A stretch of DNA of 64,000 bases from Lithodes maja. Taxonomy: Eukaryota; Arthropoda; Malacostraca; Decapoda; Lithodidae. Below are positions 1 through 11,284 of this stretch, piece after piece (position 1 is the stretch's first letter; each line of letters begins with the position of its first letter). The stretch covers positions 62,001 to 126,000 of the forward strand of contig JBAKBP010001395.1 of NCBI GenBank assembly GCA_037953745.1, in the 5' to 3' direction. The translations under genes were made by a program, and so were the position numbers. Under the pieces are notes generated by a model. The model worked only from the letters and a program-made list of their open reading frames with translations, made no database searches and was not told the origin of the DNA.

Positions 1-49
1 CAGGGACTGAACAGCCGGAAGGACGGCAGGGCGGCAGAAGGCTGAGGAT

Positions 50-166
50 GCCAACAGCATCTGGTGTCCCCAGGCGGTCACCCATCCAGTACAAACCAGA
101 CCCAACGTTGCTTAACGTCGCTGATCGGATGAGAAGCGGAGCATTCAACGTGGTATGGCCGTTGGC
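50..166 (-). rRNA. 5S rRNA-like sequence (divergent copy or pseudogene)
   Basis: Read on the minus strand, the segment begins GCCAACGGCCATACCACGTT and ends GATGCTGTTGGC, which matches the ends of animal 5S rRNA (known from memory). The internal pol III control region is recognisable: GTTAAGCAACG (box A side) and TGGATGGGTGACC (box C side). The length of about 117 nt is close to the usual 119-121. Several positions differ from the usual arthropod sequence around the middle arm, and no T-run follows the 3' end, so a pseudogene or 5S-derived retroposon is as likely as a functional gene. It is a single copy here, not part of a visible tandem array. Confidence 0.75.
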
Positions 167-1096
167 CGACCAGAGCGTAGGCCTGCAGAAGGGATGGGGA
201 CCGTAGCAGGGGTAGGGAGGGTGAGGCGCCAAGGGCTAGACACCGTCAAGAAGCGCGAGAAGAGGGAGGCTACCATCGACTCCAAGCACCCGACGAAGCG
301 TGACACAACCCAGCCCTGCAGAGCCGACAAACGAACCGAGAGGCGAACCCCCCCCCCCCCCCCCCCAGAATGGTCGGCCCGCAGGGGCAAGCGTGAGCGG
401 GAGCGAGACCCACGACACGAACCAGCAGCGTCGCGGCCCAAGGAAGGCGAGCGACGACGGTCGCGGCGCCGTAGAGGGACCCGTCCCCGAACACGAACGG
501 CCGAGGGGGAAACAGCACCATCCCCCTCTTCCAGCGACACGACAGCTCCCGAGAAAAGGGGGACCCCGAAACCTCACCGAGGCAAGAGGAGGGGCACCCC
601 CCAGGCGAGACGGGAAGTGAAGGGCAGGAAGAGAAGAAGGAGGAGGAGCAGGACGACGGGAGGGGGAAGGCTGGCCGGGTGAAAGGAGGCCAGAAGGAGC
701 CGCGGGGGGAAACAGAGCAAGGACCCCCGGGGCTGAGAGAACAGGGCGGCCCGACACCGAGGCGGAGGAGGGAGGGACCTCCACCTTGGGACGAGACCGT
801 GAAGGAAGAAGAGGCACTGAAGCAGGTGAAGTAGGAGAAGCAACGACACCCAGGCGGACCCCCCTGGACAGTGTAGGAGGGAGCAGAGGGCCAGCGACAG
901 CACGAACAACCGCGCGCAGAGAGGAAGCCGTCTGGGCTAGGAAAGCGGGCGGAAGGGAGGAGAGCCCCAATCCGTAGAGGCCAGGGGAGGGCGCACAGGG
1001 GCAGAGCCGCTAACCTCAGGGCGAGAACCAAGACGAGGGCGACGGGCGACGTCAAGGCGATCAGGAGGACGACGAGGGGCAGTAGCGATAATAGTT
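167..1096. other. GC-rich, purine-biased block, no supported gene
   Basis: This stretch is much richer in G and C than the rest of the window and the plus strand is strongly purine-biased. Long frames exist in several phases, but they translate to Arg/Pro/Ser low-complexity protein on both strands, as expected from composition alone. A run of about 19 C lies at 348-366. No protein domain, splice pattern or repeat structure was recognised. It resumes beyond the SINE at 1,097-1,311, so the SINE probably inserted into it. Confidence 0.6.
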
Positions 1097-1311
1097 CTTA
1101 AAGCTAGCGCACGCTAAGCTAGCTAAGGATAGCTCAAGAAGGCCGATGAGGCGTATTGCCATTGGGGTCCTGGACTACTACCCCATCCCTTAGCCCATGA
1201 GGGATGGGAACGACTCAGTGCTCGTGAAAAATCTTTAATGAGCCGAGCGTGGGCGCGAACCCGGGCCTGCTGGGTGGAAGGCCGAGACGCTAGTCACCAC
1301 ACCAAGCGAGC
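1097..1311 (-). mobile_element. tRNA-derived SINE (SINE-1), copy 1
   Basis: On the minus strand the head reads TGGTGTGGTGACTAG (box A-like), followed about 40 bases later by GGGTTCGCGCCC (box B-like), the layout of a tRNA-derived pol III promoter. The body that follows is shared with the plus-strand copy at 37,356-37,574, including the GAGTCGTT, GGACCCCAATGG and TGCGCTAG blocks. There is no poly(A) tail; both copies end near TTTAAG. Two related copies in opposite orientation with the same ends support a mobile family. No target-site duplication was identified. Confidence 0.8.
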
Positions 1312-2029
1312 CGCTCCGGGGAACCCCCCGAACGACGGGACGACCAGCCGCAGGACCCAGGGGAGAGGGCCCGAGCAGGGAGAGGGCCAGGTGAACGGCC
1401 GGCAGTCGGGTCAGGGATACCCAGGGTGACGCGGATCCGGTCGGCAACAAAAGCCGGGGAACGGCGGCCCACAGTCCCAATGTGGCGGGAGACCATCGGC
1501 CGCACCGACGGAAGGGAAGCAGAGGCCACAGCCGCCGCCGAGGAACCAGGGCCATGGAGCAGCACAACCACCAGGGCCAGACACAGGCCACACAGAGCAG
1601 GGAGGGAGGCCGTAGAGGACACAAAGAGCGAGTGGCGCAAGCAGGACGAGTGGCTCACCAAGCACGGGGAGCGACAACCAAGGCGAAAGCAAAGCAGTCG
1701 ATCAGCACGAGAAGAACACACACCAGAAGCAGCACGTCGAAGGAGTAAGTGGAGAGAATGGCCAAGAAGAACCAGGGAAGGAGCATGGGGAAACAGGAAC
1801 ACACATGCAAACAGGTATCTGTACTCACCCTAACCCGGGAGCACAGAGGTAGGTGAGGAGGGCGGCCGAGGCGGAAGAGCACCAGCAGAACCTGCGAAGA
1901 TGGAGAAAGTGTTAACCACCACTCAACATCTTACATGCAGGGCCTACAACACCAGTAAAGTGCATACACCAATATAGTATCAGGCAACAACATGACATAA
2001 AAAAGGTCAACAGTGAAAGCCAACTATAA
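1312..2029. other. GC-rich block continued, no supported gene
   Basis: Same composition as the block left of SINE-1, fading to average GC near 1.9 kb. Frames are Arg/Ala/Gly-rich in several phases with no recognisable domain. No gene is supported. Confidence 0.5.
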
Positions 2030-2172
2030 CCGCAAATTTGCGGGCCAATGGAGGTAGATCCGTACCGACACAAACCACCCACATCGCCACGCGACCCCCC
2101 AGCGATCTCCGCAAATTTGCGGGGAGCCGAAATGTCCCAGAGGACCGAATCGAGCACACCGCAAATTTGCGG
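2030..2172. repeat. Three identical 14-bp palindromes
   Basis: CCGCAAATTTGCGG occurs at 2,030-2,043, 2,109-2,122 and 2,159-2,172. Each copy is a perfect inverted repeat. The intervening sequences are unrelated to each other, so this is not a simple tandem duplication. Spacings are 79 and 50 bases. Possible roles include binding sites for a dimeric protein or subterminal sites of a transposon; the sequence does not decide. Confidence 0.85.
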
Positions 2173-3396
2173 GACCGGCCGAGATGGTCCGGTGCCGAAA
2201 AAGCGAGAGGAGCGTCTAGGAAAACCAAAAAAGGCCCGCAAACAAGCGTCAACTCCTTATGAACTCCAAGCGACGATGACCATCAAGCTGAGCAGTGTCT
2301 TCCTTGATAATATCCTGACTCGACCGGTCAAGGGAGAGGCAAGGAAGACACACCAGGGGAGAGGAGGCACATCCCCCGGGAACCACCCAACCCACAGAGA
2401 TAGAGCAAAGCCCATGAGGAGAAGTGGCAGGTTGGGTGGTTTGGCACAAACAGGGGCCCCCCTGGGGTACCCCAAGATTGGGCAAAAGGTATGAAAGGAT
2501 GGAGGTGAAAACAGGAAGGGAACACAAAAAACCAGTAATGAAACTGGTGAGAAAAAGGGTGGCCTAGCCGCGAGTAGAGAATGTGTCAGGGGCGAAAAAC
2601 CCTGTGGAGTGAGGGAGAGGCCCCCATGGGGTACCCCTGGGTATCACGAACCACTAAGCGCCCAGGCCCTTGAGACACAGTGAAGGCTCGAAAGGGGGGA
2701 CTCGGGAATAACGCTAGTTATGCGGCCGACACAAACTCTACAAACAGCACCGCCACCACGAAATCTCAGATTGTGAACCAACTGTACACCTAGGCTATGA
2801 AAAAATGAGAACTCATAGGGGCATAGCAATTCCTGAATGATAAACAAGCTAGGCTAATTGAAGCTAAAAGCTAAACTATGCCCAGACTAACAGGAAAAAA
2901 GAATATGAAAAGAGAAAGAATGAAAAAATATAGACGGGGAACGCCAAGCGCCCCCGTACCTTCGGTAGCTATTTCCACACGCGTCTCCATTAAACACACT
3001 GAGGAGCCCATTTAGGTGTGTCCTAGATCACGTAACATCTGTCTAGCAAAAAGAAGGCCAGAAAAGCCGAAACGAACCTAAAACAGGGTGAATTGAAGGA
3101 GCACAACAAAAACGACTTCATTCAATGGAGCGCGTGAAAAAATGATAACAAGAGAGGGTCGCTCATGCGCACGTTCGACAGGGATCTGCACATGACGGAA
3201 CACGGGATGGGCCTTAAGCGGTAACTAAGGTAAACCCCTTTTTCTTCTCTTCTATGCTTTTTTCACCTTCGGTGGTAGTTTTGGTTAATGTACAACGTCT
3301 CCTAGAGCAAGATAAGGAGTAGACTCTAGACGTTTTCTTTTTAACCGCGTTTGGAATGACGACATAGCAGTCAAAATAGACAAGTCGTCATTGCAA
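2173..3396. other. Unassigned intergenic sequence
   Basis: No domain, RNA gene or repeat family was recognised. A short motif with GGGGTACCCC at its core occurs twice, near 2,463 and near 2,630. It lies downstream, on the minus strand, of the frameshifted gene at 3.4-6.1 kb and may include its 3' flank. Confidence 0.5.
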
Positions 3397-6052
3397 TTAG
3401 GTTAATAGCCTTGACGTTGGATTTGCCAAGACTACTAACAAATAGCCACCTTGCATGAAGTGTTCATGGACCTCTGGGTGTTCAATGGGCAGTCGAGACA
3501 TCAAGGCATAGTAGTAGGTTAGGAACCGGGCATAGTTCACTTTGTCATAGGCAAAACACCACGGTATCATCTGTCGGATTGCTCCTAGGTGGAGCATCCA
3601 GTTGCCTTCTCTGGAGGCTCGAATTAAGTCCAGCATGATCTCAACCATGTCCAGGTATGACATCCAGAATGCTGAGAGGTTGTGTTCATCTCTGAGGGTC
3701 TCAAGATAAACTTGGAAAAGCTTCATGATATGTGTGCATGATTCACTCTCCATCAGCTCTTGAAAGAGTCCCTGAGACACATTGCTGTGAAAGCTGTTGA
3801 TGTCCTTCAGTGTTTCATCTAGATGGTGTATGTCCCTTGAATGGTTTTCTTCTAGCCATGAAAGGAAGCCTTTCCATGCAAGCCTCATCAGTGCTTCATA
3901 CACGAGCTTGTGTAGTCTCACTGCTCTGTTGTACCTCTTGCCGTTCATCACTCCTGACACTGATCCTTCTGCGATGATACCTGATTCCACACACAGATCT
4001 CTAAGACCTGCATCTTGAAACCTCTTTCCTATGGTGGAGATGAGATTACAGATTGTGTGGAAGACGCCCATCCTGATGATAATGTTCTTGAACTTCTCTT
4101 GTTTCCAGATAACTTCGGCAGCTTTGGCATAGAGTGCTTGATCAAACACGCACACAATCTTGTTAAGCTGTAAGGACTGCATGATAGCATGCGTTTGTTC
4201 CAAGATTTCATTAACGGTGGACATTTCTGTTGCGGGAGCATTGATAGTGGGCAGGTAGCTTACAGTGTCCTGAACCACTGCAATGTCTCTGCGCATTTTG
4301 ATGTTGAACCCAGTCCAACTGCTGATGGACTGGTCCTCATGGTCTGACATTCGAGTAAGAAGCCAGATATGGTTCTTTGTCTTTGAATCCTGGACTTCCT
4401 TGGTAGTGTCGACATACGCAGTCTCAATCCTAGGTGGCCCTGCCCGCCGCCCAACATTGTATATTGGCAGCATTGATGATGTCTGAGTGATGCTTCTTAT
4501 CTTGGACTTGGTAATCTCTGGCAGGACTTTCTCTGGCACAGGCCTGCAACCTTGGACTGGACAGCAATGCCATTGACTCTATGAGAAGTACCTGCTCCAC
4601 TTAGGGTCTCTTCAAGTCGGTCAATGTTATCCCAGGCCAGGGTTGTGAACACACCAGGGTAGATGTTTGCTGGCAGTGGAATGTCATCCTTTGAGCATTC
4701 CAGCTTCTGGATACAAAGGGCTGTATCGATCTCCTCAAACATTGAGTAAGACACACAGTGACCAAGACGATTCAGAGTTCGGATCAGTTCTGTGTTTCCT
4801 GTCAAAGACTTTACAGCATTGGTCAGCAGTACGTGCTTGGGTGGTTTTGTCTTGCCACTGGTAACAGCAAAGACCAAGTCACTGCCAAAGGAAGTGGCAA
4901 GACGTTGAGCTCTTTCAGAGGGAGTTTCACACTCACACTCTCCTGTCAGCAGGGTGTGCAGGAATTGAGTGACTGCTGCAGGAATGACATTCTGATCTGT
5001 ATCGGGAGGCCATGGCTGACTCACATCTTGTTTATTGATCTCATTCCTCAGCTGCATTCCTGCTTTGGTTAAGACATCTTCAGAGTTAGCTGCTCTTGCT
5101 TCTTGCAGGTCTTTTTTCCATTTTGTGTGCTTGCCGGGCAAGGTCGTCCATTGAGAGGCTGCGTGGATAGATTAGAAGCTTTCCTTTCTCATCTGGGACA
5201 AAGCGTAGTGATTCTCCAAACTCGGTTTCAATCTTTCGGCGAACATGTTTCTTTGTCGCTGGTTTCAGTTGGATAATACCACGGGACATCATGGATCTCT
5301 CAAGCCTAGATGTGAGGTTTGTCATAGGCAGTACCTCTGGGTTGGGGAATAATTTGGTCCTTATATACAAGCAGAGTTCCTCGAGGGCTTCTGTCTCAAC
5401 CTCTTCGTAGCGTGTTTCCTCGCTTTCTTCCTGATTTTCACCTGCACCCGACCTGGCGGCCGCTGGGAAATCATCTTTTGTGAAGAGTTTGTAGCACGAC
5501 TTGTGGTAGTGACCCTCTGCAGCAACAAGGTCTCTGCTAACTAAACCAAGGATTCTCTGGTTGAGTTTCCTTATTGCTGCTCTGCGAATCTTCTCATCTG
5601 CTCGTAGCTCAACACACTGTATGAGTGGCTCCCTTGTCTTTGTTGTTTTTATGTACTTGCTTGACTTCTCGCAGAAGATACATCCTTTGGCATACACCCT
5701 GCTAGTACTAGGGGCATCCCTTGATGCCCTCCTCCTGGGGTCGACGCTTGCTGATTCTATCTTGACACCCTTGGCAAGGATAGAATCCAGTGACTTCTTC
5801 ATTGTAAAGAGACTACGACATTTACGGTGATAATGTATGTGTGGTATTCCTCCTTCTTCAAGGCCCTTGGCTGCTTCCAGGACTGGATCATGCTGCCTGA
5901 TTTCTGCAGCCCTGAGCAATGTGTTCCAGGAGTCCAAATCCTGTGGTGACACCAGAGCATCGCTGTCATCATCAGAGCAGTGGATGATACAGTCGATCCG
6001 TGCTCTCTTCCTCGCAGATGGTTCCATCCTGCCGTCAAACAGTCGACACACA
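3397..6052 (-). pseudogene. Orphan metazoan gene, transposase-like, broken by two frameshifts
   Basis: Three minus-strand frames (6,027 to 5,086; about 5,141 to 4,497; about 4,539 to 3,397) read as one protein. The likely start is ATG at 6,025-6,027 (MEPSARKR), just downstream of a possible 3' splice site (TTTTTTGCAG) near 6,053. The N-terminal part has two Cys/His patches, one with CIFCEKS followed by HYHKSC, suggesting zinc binding. The C-terminal part has VCVFDQALY, GVFHTICNL and NYARFLTYYYAL, which I recall from large multi-copy, uncharacterised families in cnidarians, fish and arthropods. Frame 1 shifts at an A6 run (5,112-5,117 on plus). Frame 2 shifts near 4,553-4,565. The end at ANPTSRLLT is abrupt, suggesting 3' truncation. 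Function unknown; a transposon origin is an inference. Confidence 0.65.
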
Positions 6053-6096
6053 CCTGCAAAAAATATCACCATTAAACCATGAACAAACAAACACAT

Positions 6097-6588
6097 TACA
6101 TGGAAACCACTCTACATATGTTTGCTCCTTCCAATAATAAATTATCCCCAAAATATAACCAAAAATCCCCAAATATGAAATAAACCCCTAAATATGGAGA
6201 AACTTGAAATACACATCGGAATAATTCTTGTAGAGAATCAAATAAGCTACAAGAGCTGTTAGAATATATTTTTCAATGTTCCCCATATTTAAGGATTTAT
6301 TCTAGATTTAGAGGAAAATACCCAAAATATAGAGTATATTCCGAAATATGAGGAAATTTGAAAAATACCTAGGAACAACTCTGGTAGAGAATATAATTCT
6401 ACATAGGTGTTCAAAGTTTCGCGATGATTGTGTGATGGATTTTAAAGAAAATGAGGAAAACGCCGAGCGTCACGCTAAAAATCTTTATTTTTGGGTAGCG
6501 CCCCTATTGCATCAAAAAAATTAGACTAAGCTACCAGTGCGAGAAGGCTATCATATCTTAATGTACTTACAGTCACTCTATAAACATT
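6097..6588. other. AT-rich flank, no feature
   Basis: AT-rich sequence with loosely repeated strings such as CCCCAAATATG and ATATGAGGAAA. No coding or RNA feature recognised. It lies upstream, on the minus strand, of the orphan gene and could contain its promoter or an intron. Confidence 0.4.
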
Positions 6589-6930
6589 TTAGTACCATTC
6601 GTGTTTAGTCACCCCAGGTGGTACCGATATCTGGCCTGGCTCATGGACTATATACTTGGCATCAGCACGCTCATATAGTCTCAATGTCGTCTCAATACCT
6701 CCGGGAGATAACACATTTAGGAGATGGCGTCGGGGTAAGGCGCGACGAACTAGCAAGGGCGTCGTAGGAAGCACGGTATCGGACACAGCGGAATCACTAT
6801 TTGGCGTACTGTCCATGATGGCGTCGGGGTAGATACTGTTGTTGTGGCGTCGTTTACGCCGGGTGGCGCCACCTACCGTCCCATGATACCAAAAATGTAC
6901 GCGCGGCATTCGAAAGCACGCACGCAAGCA

Positions 6931-7003
6931 ATGGGCGTTCAAGAGCCCTTCCGGGTTGCGCTGGCCGAGGTTGTTATGGGCGTTCAAGAGCCCTTCCGGG
7001 TTG
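6931..7003 (+). repeat. 28-bp direct repeat, two copies
   Basis: The same 28 bases beginning ATGGGCGTTCAAGAGCCC occur at 6,931-6,958 and 6,976-7,003, separated by 17 bases. The sequence at 6,589-6,930 has no recognised feature. The repeat lies directly upstream of a LINE-A fragment. Confidence 0.8.
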
Positions 7004-7044
7004 GAGGGGTTAATAGTCAGGCTATGGAGAATATCAGGTCATTT

Positions 7045-7330
7045 TGGCAGTATGTTGAGTATGGATGAAAAAGTGTGGGAGAGGGTGCGACAGGGGAAGA
7101 GGCTTCTAGGAACATTGAAAGCAGTTACAAGAAATAGAGTGGTCAACATGGAAGTAAAGAAGTCCTTGCATGATAGTGTGGTAATCCCGACACTGACGTA
7201 CGGGAGTGAAGCATGGACGTTGTTGGAGAGACAAACCAAGAGAGAGGGGTGAAAATGAGTTACTGTACCGAACTTGAGAAGTGTGTGCAGAGTTACATGT
7301 GGGGGAAAGAGAGACGATTGAGGAAGTACG
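7045..7330 (+). mobile_element. LINE-A fragment, 3' part of reverse transcriptase ORF
   Basis: The plus-strand translation contains LKAVTRNRVVNMEVKKSL and VIPTLTYGSEAWT, nearly the same as the minus-strand LINE-A at 18.3-21.8 kb. It keeps only the region after the catalytic core and then breaks frame near 7,250, although homologous codons (MSY, then RSVCRVT in another frame) continue to about 7,330. It is a 5'- and 3'-truncated relic. Confidence 0.75.
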
Positions 7331-7379
7331 AGAGCAGTATGGTGTGGATATAGATAGGCTACATATAAGCACATACAAA

Positions 7380-8845
7380 TTTAAAGATCATTTTGTCCAC
7401 AAAGAATGTGATTATAATTTCACGTCCTAAATGGCGGCTTTCCAGGCGGGCCAAGGGGTGCTTCTGTTGTCAAGTTCAATATTTTGAGATCGGACCGGAG
7501 TACCTGATCCCACGTCATTCTAGGTCTACCGGGTACCCATACGCGCAGCTTCCCCCACGTTCACAGTCCGGCATAATTATCTTCACCCAGTTCTGATCAT
7601 CCATTCTATCCATGTGTCCAAACCAACCAAGTCGGCTCTTGCGCATCACTTCACTGACACTCCGACGCCCTCTTAATTCCTCGCTTGATACCCCATCCCT
7701 GAGGTTAACCCCATATATCTATCTCACCATTCTCTTCTCATTCTGTTCCTTTCTATTGATATCCTCTGATTTAACCGGCCATGTCTCCGAGGCATAGGTC
7801 ATCACACTCCTAACACTCGAGGTATTGGTATACACCTTCCCTTTAAGGTGAAGTGGGAGTCTTCTCATGGTCAGAAGTGGCAACAGCTCAAACTTCCCCC
7901 AGCCACTTTTGACTAGCAATGGAGCCAGCTTCAGCGCCACCTCTGGCAGAAACCGTATCGCCCAAATAGCAGAATGTGTTCACACACTTCAGCGTTACAA
8001 TGTCGAAATCAACACTAACAGGCGGGTAATATAACACAAGTTCTCCCTTGCACACTGCACATTTCAAAGTCTATGACTCTTGTCAAAGGTGCTCTAGATA
8101 CACTACATCTCTTGTGTAGCCTACTCAGTCACTACAGATGCAACATTGAATTGAGTTACTTCCCACCCCCTTCCCACATAGTGTGCATGGATAGCCTAGT
8201 CGCCGCTTCTTTCAATAATTCCATGCCCTACTCCACTAATCATGACCTTTGTTTTTATCTATGTTAACTCTTAGACCCTTGTTTGCCATACCCTCCCTCC
8301 ATATTTTGAACTTTGCCTCTGCTTCCTGCGCACTATCTGCGATAAGAACTAGGTCATCTGCATGTAAAAACTCCAATGGGAGTCATGTATTAAAGTCCCT
8401 TGACAGAGCCTCCAAGCCTCCAGGACAAAAACAAACAGTAATTGGCTCAGCACTAAACCTTGATGGACTCCACCTTTCCCTGGGAACTCTTCGCTTAGGA
8501 CCCCATTCACTCTAACTGCTACCCGTGACCCTTCATACATTCTTATTATCTTATGCACCAACCACTCTTCTACTACTAGTTTTCTCATAGCCCACTGCAT
8601 TACTTCCCTTGGCACCCAGTCAAAGGCCTTCTCCAGATCAACAAAAAATAGGTATAACTCCCTGTTATTATTTAAGAAGCTCTCTTGCAGTTGCCTAAGA
8701 ATAAAAGATTGCATCAGTTGTGATACATACCGGCATACTGTATATCCAAACTGCATGTCGCTGATGGCGACACTTTTCCTGATCATGCATTTAAAGACCC
8801 TTTGCTGATTTTCCAGGACTTGATCGAGCATTTTCAAACCCTATA
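7380..8845 (-). mobile_element. LINE-H fragment, reverse transcriptase region, copy 1
   Basis: The minus strand encodes DLEKAFDWVPREVMQWA and MYEGSRVAVRVNGVLSEEF, followed by a GVHQG block and, after a frameshift, the catalytic HADD motif at 8,353-8,364. Downstream, 7,940-7,720 carries SVMTYASETW, typical of the region after the RT domain. It belongs to the group with DLEKAFDRVPR and YEGAKTAVRV motifs. The copy has frameshifts and is truncated on the 5' side near 8,845. The 3' end near 7,380 matches the end of copy 2 near 9,103. Confidence 0.75.
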
Positions 8846-9102
8846 ATTTCCCCTGTCCGAACTACCTTCATATAACGTTTCCTAGGTATATCTTGAGTGA
8901 CGCAAATCAGGAACTATAGGGCGAATACGAGTCTTGAAAGTAAACAAACTGGTGATGTACATCCTTGCCCATGCTGCCTTCGCACTCTTATAATATTGTT
9001 GCTCATAATATTTAAAATGAAGATAAGAATTGAAACCCACTCTGATACTCACCCATTATGAAGACTCGTCCATTTACATAGGCTACATACATACATTAAT
9101 TT
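8846..9102. other. Unassigned sequence between LINE-H copies
   Basis: No gene or repeat recognised. Confidence 0.3.
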
Positions 9103-9662
9103 AAAGACCAAGTGCTCACCACAGACTGCGGTTCCGGTCACATGTCCTAATTGCAGTGCTTTAGAGAGCCCTGTTCTGAGCTGTCATAAGTTCTGATCCC
9201 ACGTCTTTCTTGGTTTGCCCCATGGTGCAGCTCCCTCCACATTAATTTTTTCACCAACTTAGTTCATCCATCCTCTCCACACATCCAAGCCTACTAGTAT
9301 ATGCATTTCATCACTGATGCTCTTGATACCTAACCATCTCCTCAGGTCTTCACTAGATATCCTATCTAGCAGTTTGGCCCCACACATTGATTACAAGCTC
9401 ACCTTAGCATAATATGCATAAAAATGTCTCAACATCGGGCTTCTTCCTCGATAGAGGACTAGAGGTCCCTTTATTCTAGTGCAGTGCTTCTTCCCGTGGT
9501 GTACCCAGAAGAGGCAACGCTTCACTGAATTGAGTTCGCATCCACCTCTTATTTGCATACTGTGCATGGGTATACACCACTTTTTTTCTACTTTTCCTAG
9601 CCATAATCTATTATGTAAGACCTAGGTTTTATCTATATTTACTCGTAACCCACTGAGCCCAG
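9103..9662 (-). mobile_element. LINE-H fragment, copy 2 (3' end)
   Basis: The sequence parallels 7,380-8,290 in order and orientation: a TTTAAAGA start, a segment with TTCTTGGTTTGCCCCATG, a CCATCCTCTCCACACATCC segment, then a TTTATCTATATTTACTCG block matching the same position of copy 1. It is more diverged and internally shortened. It ends where the decayed P2-type element begins. Confidence 0.55.
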
Positions 9663-9676
9663 GCAATATAATATAA

Positions 9677-10078
9677 ATGGACACTCCAGGCCCAGCAGGT
9701 TGTAATTTTTTTTTTTTTTTTTCAGAAAACACCTGGAATGGGTTAGAAATGAAGGAAAAACAGCTAAAAATCGGTCCCCTAGTCATTAAGGGATCCTAAG
9801 GGGCGCCCGAAAGTCTGAATTAACATGGGGAAATGGGTACGCAAAACATGCAAAAACATGTTTTTGCGCGCTAATGCTCACGCGGTTGGACTTTGAGGGT
9901 ATTCAACCATCGGCATAGTTGCGTGGGATACTTACGCAGTTCCCATACAAATCTGAGCCCTCTAGGTAGCCTACATAGGACCGGAGTAATTGACCGCGAC
10001 GCACCTTATAAGTCGCTGGGGTTTAGCGTTACATACATTGCCGACGCATACGCTGCAGCGCTGGGGTCTGTGGGTTGC
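9677..10078 (-). mobile_element. Decayed copy of TTAA-type MITE P2
   Basis: Read in reverse, this matches 37,586-38,022: the GGTTAGAAATGAAGGAAAAA block, the CAACCATCGGCATAGTTGCG block and the final block with GTTACATACATTGCCGACGC all occur in the same order. The expected TTAA ends have decayed (GGGTTGC instead of GGGTTAA on the right). It contains an 18-bp perfect palindrome at 9,850-9,867. Confidence 0.7.
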
Positions 10079-10190
10079 GGGGATTGCCAATATTTACTCC
10101 GGATGGTGTTGGTGAACTTAGTCGATTGAATTAAATTTGGCACATTGATAAGGGGACTATGAAAGATGATGCCCGTCATTCTTTTTCTCC

Positions 10191-10221
<31 letters not shown>
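10191..10221. repeat. T10 then G21 homopolymer pair
   Basis: Ten T are followed immediately by 21 G. Such runs are assembly-sensitive. The sequence from 10,079 to 10,289 around it has no other feature. Confidence 0.9.
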
Positions 10222-10223
<2 letters not shown>

Positions 10224-10289
10224 ATCAGGGGACAAAATCAGGTAAAAATTATACCATTTTTAAAAATTCATCTCTAACAAAATACTGTA

Positions 10290-10870
10290 CAGTGGGCCCC
10301 ACAAGGGTGCGGTTACCTTAGTCCGAGACATGTGCGCACCCTTGTAAAACGCACCCTTGGAGCTTAAGAACCAATGGGAAATTCACTATGTAGTCCGGGG
10401 ACTCTTCAAACTTACCCTTTTTCGCCCAATAACCCCTGTAAAACATGAACTAAGGAAAGAATACCTGTAGGGTACAGTATAGAAATATACATGTCTAGTA
10501 ACTGTTTTTTCTGTTCTAAATCAAGAACTTTCACTTTTGTTTTGGTGGGTAACACGATCGCCCTGGGCGGTGGGTTAGGGGCAGCAGGTGGCTGGGGTGG
10601 TGGAGGGGCTGGAGGGTCCATTGTTCACAAAGAATGCGGAAGAGAATTGCAAGGCTGCGTCAGGGTACGCTTACACACGAGTCACTGAGTCATCCCGCAT
10701 GCTCTGACGTCACAAACATGGCCGCCTGACAAATGCGCATCCAGTTCCGCACGCTTCGCCACCGCACTCTTTGCTTTTTTCGCACCCTTGGATTATAAGC
10801 ACCGCACGGACATCTGCCGCACGGTTGGAGAATCGCACCCTTTTATTGCGCACCCTTGCGGGGCCGACTG
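10290..10870 (-). mobile_element. pogo/Tigger-like DNA transposon remnant, TA-flanked
   Basis: The left end CAGTGGGCCCCACAAGGGTG and the reverse complement of the right end CAGTCGGCCCCGCAAGGGTG match at 20 of 22 positions (10,290-10,311 and 10,849-10,870). TA flanks both sides (10,288-10,289 and 10,871-10,872). CAG-type ends with a TA target are the Tc1/mariner, pogo/Tigger signature. At 581 bp it is a deletion derivative. A minus frame at 10,621-10,412 keeps a proline-rich start followed by KVKVLDLEQKKQLLDMY, resembling the first helix of the CENP-B-like DNA-binding domain of Tigger transposases. Confidence 0.85.
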
Positions 10871-11284
10871 TACCCTATATTTGTGTATTTTTGTATTCTA
10901 CTATGGGTTTCAGAGGCCGTGTTACCGGTACATCGTTTTTCGGGAATAACTTATGAACAAACAATTGGATCAGTATGATATTTTGCCACAACTTGTTTCA
11001 CACCGTGCCCTAATATTTTTTAATATTGTGCATTACCAAAAGTGGATAATTAAGCCACTTGTCCCTGTGTCATGAGGTTACAGTCACACCTGAATGACTA
11101 GGAAACGGACAAGGCTACTGTGGCTTACCTGTGAAACCACCAAACCATTATTGCTCCTCCATCAAACACGGTAGTTATCAGCCACCACCCAACCCTATTA
11201 TCGTCTTTATATTCCAAGTTATCTGTCGCTATCAAATATAAATATACACAAAATATGTCTCAGCAGACAGACACGCAGCGAAGG
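10871..11284. other. Unassigned intergenic sequence
   Basis: AT-rich sequence with no recognised gene or repeat. Confidence 0.3.

Noticed and set aside
155..1055. Long Arg/Pro-rich frames on both strands in the GC-rich block
   Set aside because: Frames are open in several phases at once, low-complexity, and without any domain. High GC content explains the lack of stops.
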